From: Spirochaetota bacterium
GTDB lineage: Bacteria; Spirochaetota; GWE2-31-10; MWDO01
Direction of reading: 5' to 3'
Length of the DNA stretch: 7,728 nt
Assembly: GCA_017998755.1 (NCBI GenBank)
Contig: JAGOCL010000112.1
Location: forward strand, 1 to 7,728
This document shows, in pieces, positions 6,757 to 7,728 of this stretch; position 1 is the first letter of the stretch; the number at the start of each line of letters is the position of its first letter. The notes below the pieces were generated by a model. That model searched no databases and was not told where the DNA came from. It worked only from the letters and a program-made list of their open reading frames with translations. The translations under genes were made by a program, and so were the position numbers.

Positions 6757-6814
6757 TTGTTGCATTGTTAAATAAAAGGAATATAATTTGTTTTATATTA
6801 AATTTTATAGGAGA
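6757..6814 (+). promoter_or_regulatory. Candidate promoter and RBS of the aminomutase gene
   Basis: A perfect TATAAT (6782-6787) lies 16 bases after TTGCAT (6760-6765), or 19 after TTGTTG (6757-6762); either is a weak -35. Initiation near 6794 would leave a leader of about 26 bases with a strong AGGAGA (6809-6814), 5 bases before the ATG at 6820. This suggests the aminomutase is transcribed separately from the sensor gene, although no terminator hairpin is seen in the 90-base gap. Confidence 0.55.
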
Positions 6815-6819
6815 ATATT

Positions 6820-7728
6820 ATGGACAGTTTAGACGATTCGCTAATGTCGGATAGTTCCGACGAGCCTCCCGGAGGACGTACAAATGGAGAGTTATTATCC
6901 CGCCTATTGTCGTCTAGCGACAATAATCGACTTGGATTTGGAGGCGAGTATTTTCAGAATACCGACAAATCCGAGTATCCGTTAAACGCTAAAGCAAAGG
7001 AATTTAGAGATCGATACTATTCGCCTCATTTATCCGAACATACGTGGAATAATTGGAGATGGCAGGTACGGAATTCTATAGTAGATTACGACCGTCTGGA
7101 AAGCGTGTTTGGAGAGGCGGTAAACAAAAGCGGTTTAATTGAGAAAAAATTGCCGTTTAGGATCACGCCTTACTATGCTAGCGTTGTTAAAAATTCAAAG
7201 CCGCTACAGAAAACGGTTATTCCTTCAATAAACGAACTAATCGTTTCGGACGGGGAGGCTATAGACCCTCTAAAAGAGGATTTAGATAGTCCCGTAAAGT
7301 GTCTGGTTCACAGATATCCGGATAGAGCTTTGTTTTTATCTACAAATTTTTGTTCGACTAATTGCCGTTATTGCACCAGATCAAGGATTGTGTCGAATAA
7401 CAATTTTTTAAAGAAACAGATGGCTGAATGGGAGTTGGCTTTTAAATATATAAGGGAACATAAAGAGATAAGAGATATAGTCATATCCGGAGGAGATCCG
7501 TTGACGTTGCCGGACATATCTTTAAACTATCTTTTAACAAATATTTTTTCAATTCCGCACATTGAAATGGCGCGAATAGGGACAAAAGTACCGGCGGTTA
7601 TGCCGATGCGGATTAACAAACATCTAATAAAGATATTGAAAAACTTCAAACCGCTTTATATGAGTATTCATTTTACGCATCCCGACGAGATTACGGAAGA
7701 GACGGCTAAAGCTTGTAATATGTTAGCC
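6820..7728 (+). CDS. kamA: Lysine 2,3-aminomutase family radical SAM enzyme, C-terminus cut by the window edge
   Basis: The frame stays open for 303 codons to the edge. After an N-terminal extension (1 to about 55, Asp/Ser-rich), homology to clostridial KamA runs from WNNWRWQVRN (76-85) through RITPYY (114-119), DSPV (156-159), HRYPDR (164-169) and the radical-SAM cluster motif CSTNCRYC (178-185) to SGGDPLTL (223-230), RIGTKVPAVMP (252-262) and FTHPDEITEE (285-294). Arg187 matches Arg134 of the clostridial enzyme, which holds the lysine carboxylate. The PLP lysine and the two aspartates that bind the lysine side-chain amine lie past the edge. KamA converts L-lysine to L-beta-lysine, used in lysine fermentation or for the osmolyte N-acetyl-beta-lysine; the oxygen-sensitive [4Fe-4S] cluster suggests anaerobiosis. 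The WNxWxWQ region argues against the shorter EF-P enzyme EpmB. Related glutamate or other aminomutases cannot be excluded. The start is set by AGGAGA 5 bases upstream. Confidence 0.92.
   Translation, partial: MDSLDDSLMSDSSDEPPGGRTNGELLSRLLSSSDNNRLGFGGEYFQNTDKSEYPLNAKAKEFRDRYYSPHLSEHTWNNWRWQVRNSIVDYDRLESVFGEAVNKSGLIEKKLPFRITPYYASVVKNSKPLQKTVIPSINELIVSDGEAIDPLKEDLDSPVKCLVHRYPDRALFLSTNFCSTNCRYCTRSRIVSNNNFLKKQMAEWELAFKYIREHKEIRDIVISGGDPLTLPDISLNYLLTNIFSIPHIEMARIGTKVPAVMPMRINKHLIKILKNFKPLYMSIHFTHPDEITEETAKACNMLA

Noticed and set aside
5376..6765. Several minus-strand open frames opposite the sensor phosphatase gene
   Set aside because: They overlap conserved HAMP and PP2C coding sequence; the antisense products show no family features.
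6730..6769. AACAAT / ATTGTT inverted repeat after the sensor gene as a terminator
   Set aside because: The 6-base AT-rich stem with a 28-base loop and no following U-run is not a credible intrinsic terminator.
6820..7728. Assignment to the EF-P beta-lysylation enzyme EpmB
   Set aside because: The WNNWRWQVRN region and overall match to clostridial KamA, including HRYPDR and FTHPDEITEE, favour lysine 2,3-aminomutase; EpmB is shorter at the N-terminus.

Overview
The window is low-G+C DNA from a bacterium. It holds seven protein genes and the start of an eighth, packed closely, with no gene-free stretch longer than about 215 bases. The gene complement is a BMP-family lipoprotein, a two-helix HAMP sensor with a PP2C/SpoIIE output, an oxygen-sensitive radical-SAM lysine 2,3-aminomutase-type enzyme and a ClC transporter. 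This fits an anaerobic bacterium, plausibly a spirochaete-like or other AT-rich gut lineage, but the sequence alone does not fix the phylum. Shine-Dalgarno sequences of the AGGAG/GAGG type precede most genes. No RNA gene, CRISPR array, insertion sequence or clear intrinsic terminator was found.

Left part (1-3891), all on the minus strand. In transcription order it carries an ICMT/PEMT-like membrane methyltransferase (3891-3256), a ClC chloride/proton antiporter with a C-terminal TrkA_C-like domain (3204-1636), a small unknown protein ending in a sliding-clamp-binding-like hexapeptide (1554-1096), a TPR-like helical-repeat protein starting at GTG (1035-277), and the first 61 codons of the thiazole synthase gene thiG (184-1), which runs off the left edge. 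Gaps are 51 to 92 bases, so partial co-transcription is possible, but the functions do not form one pathway. The thiG fragment is clearly richer in G+C than its neighbours.

Divergent intergenic region (3892-4104). It is very AT-rich. It contains an extended -10 promoter and a strong ribosome binding site for the rightward genes, plus an 8-base inverted repeat.

Right part (4105-7728), all on the plus strand. A BMP-family substrate-binding lipoprotein (4105-5136) is followed after 12 bases by a membrane sensor with HAMP, coiled-coil and SpoIIE/RsbU-type PP2C phosphatase domains (5149-6729). No ABC permease or ATPase lies next to the lipoprotein. The pair therefore looks like a ligand-sensing unit in which the lipoprotein could report a nucleoside-like ligand to the phosphatase. 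This is the most interesting arrangement in the window. A separate promoter then drives a lysine 2,3-aminomutase-family gene (6820 to the right edge), which encodes an unusual acidic, serine-rich N-terminal extension.
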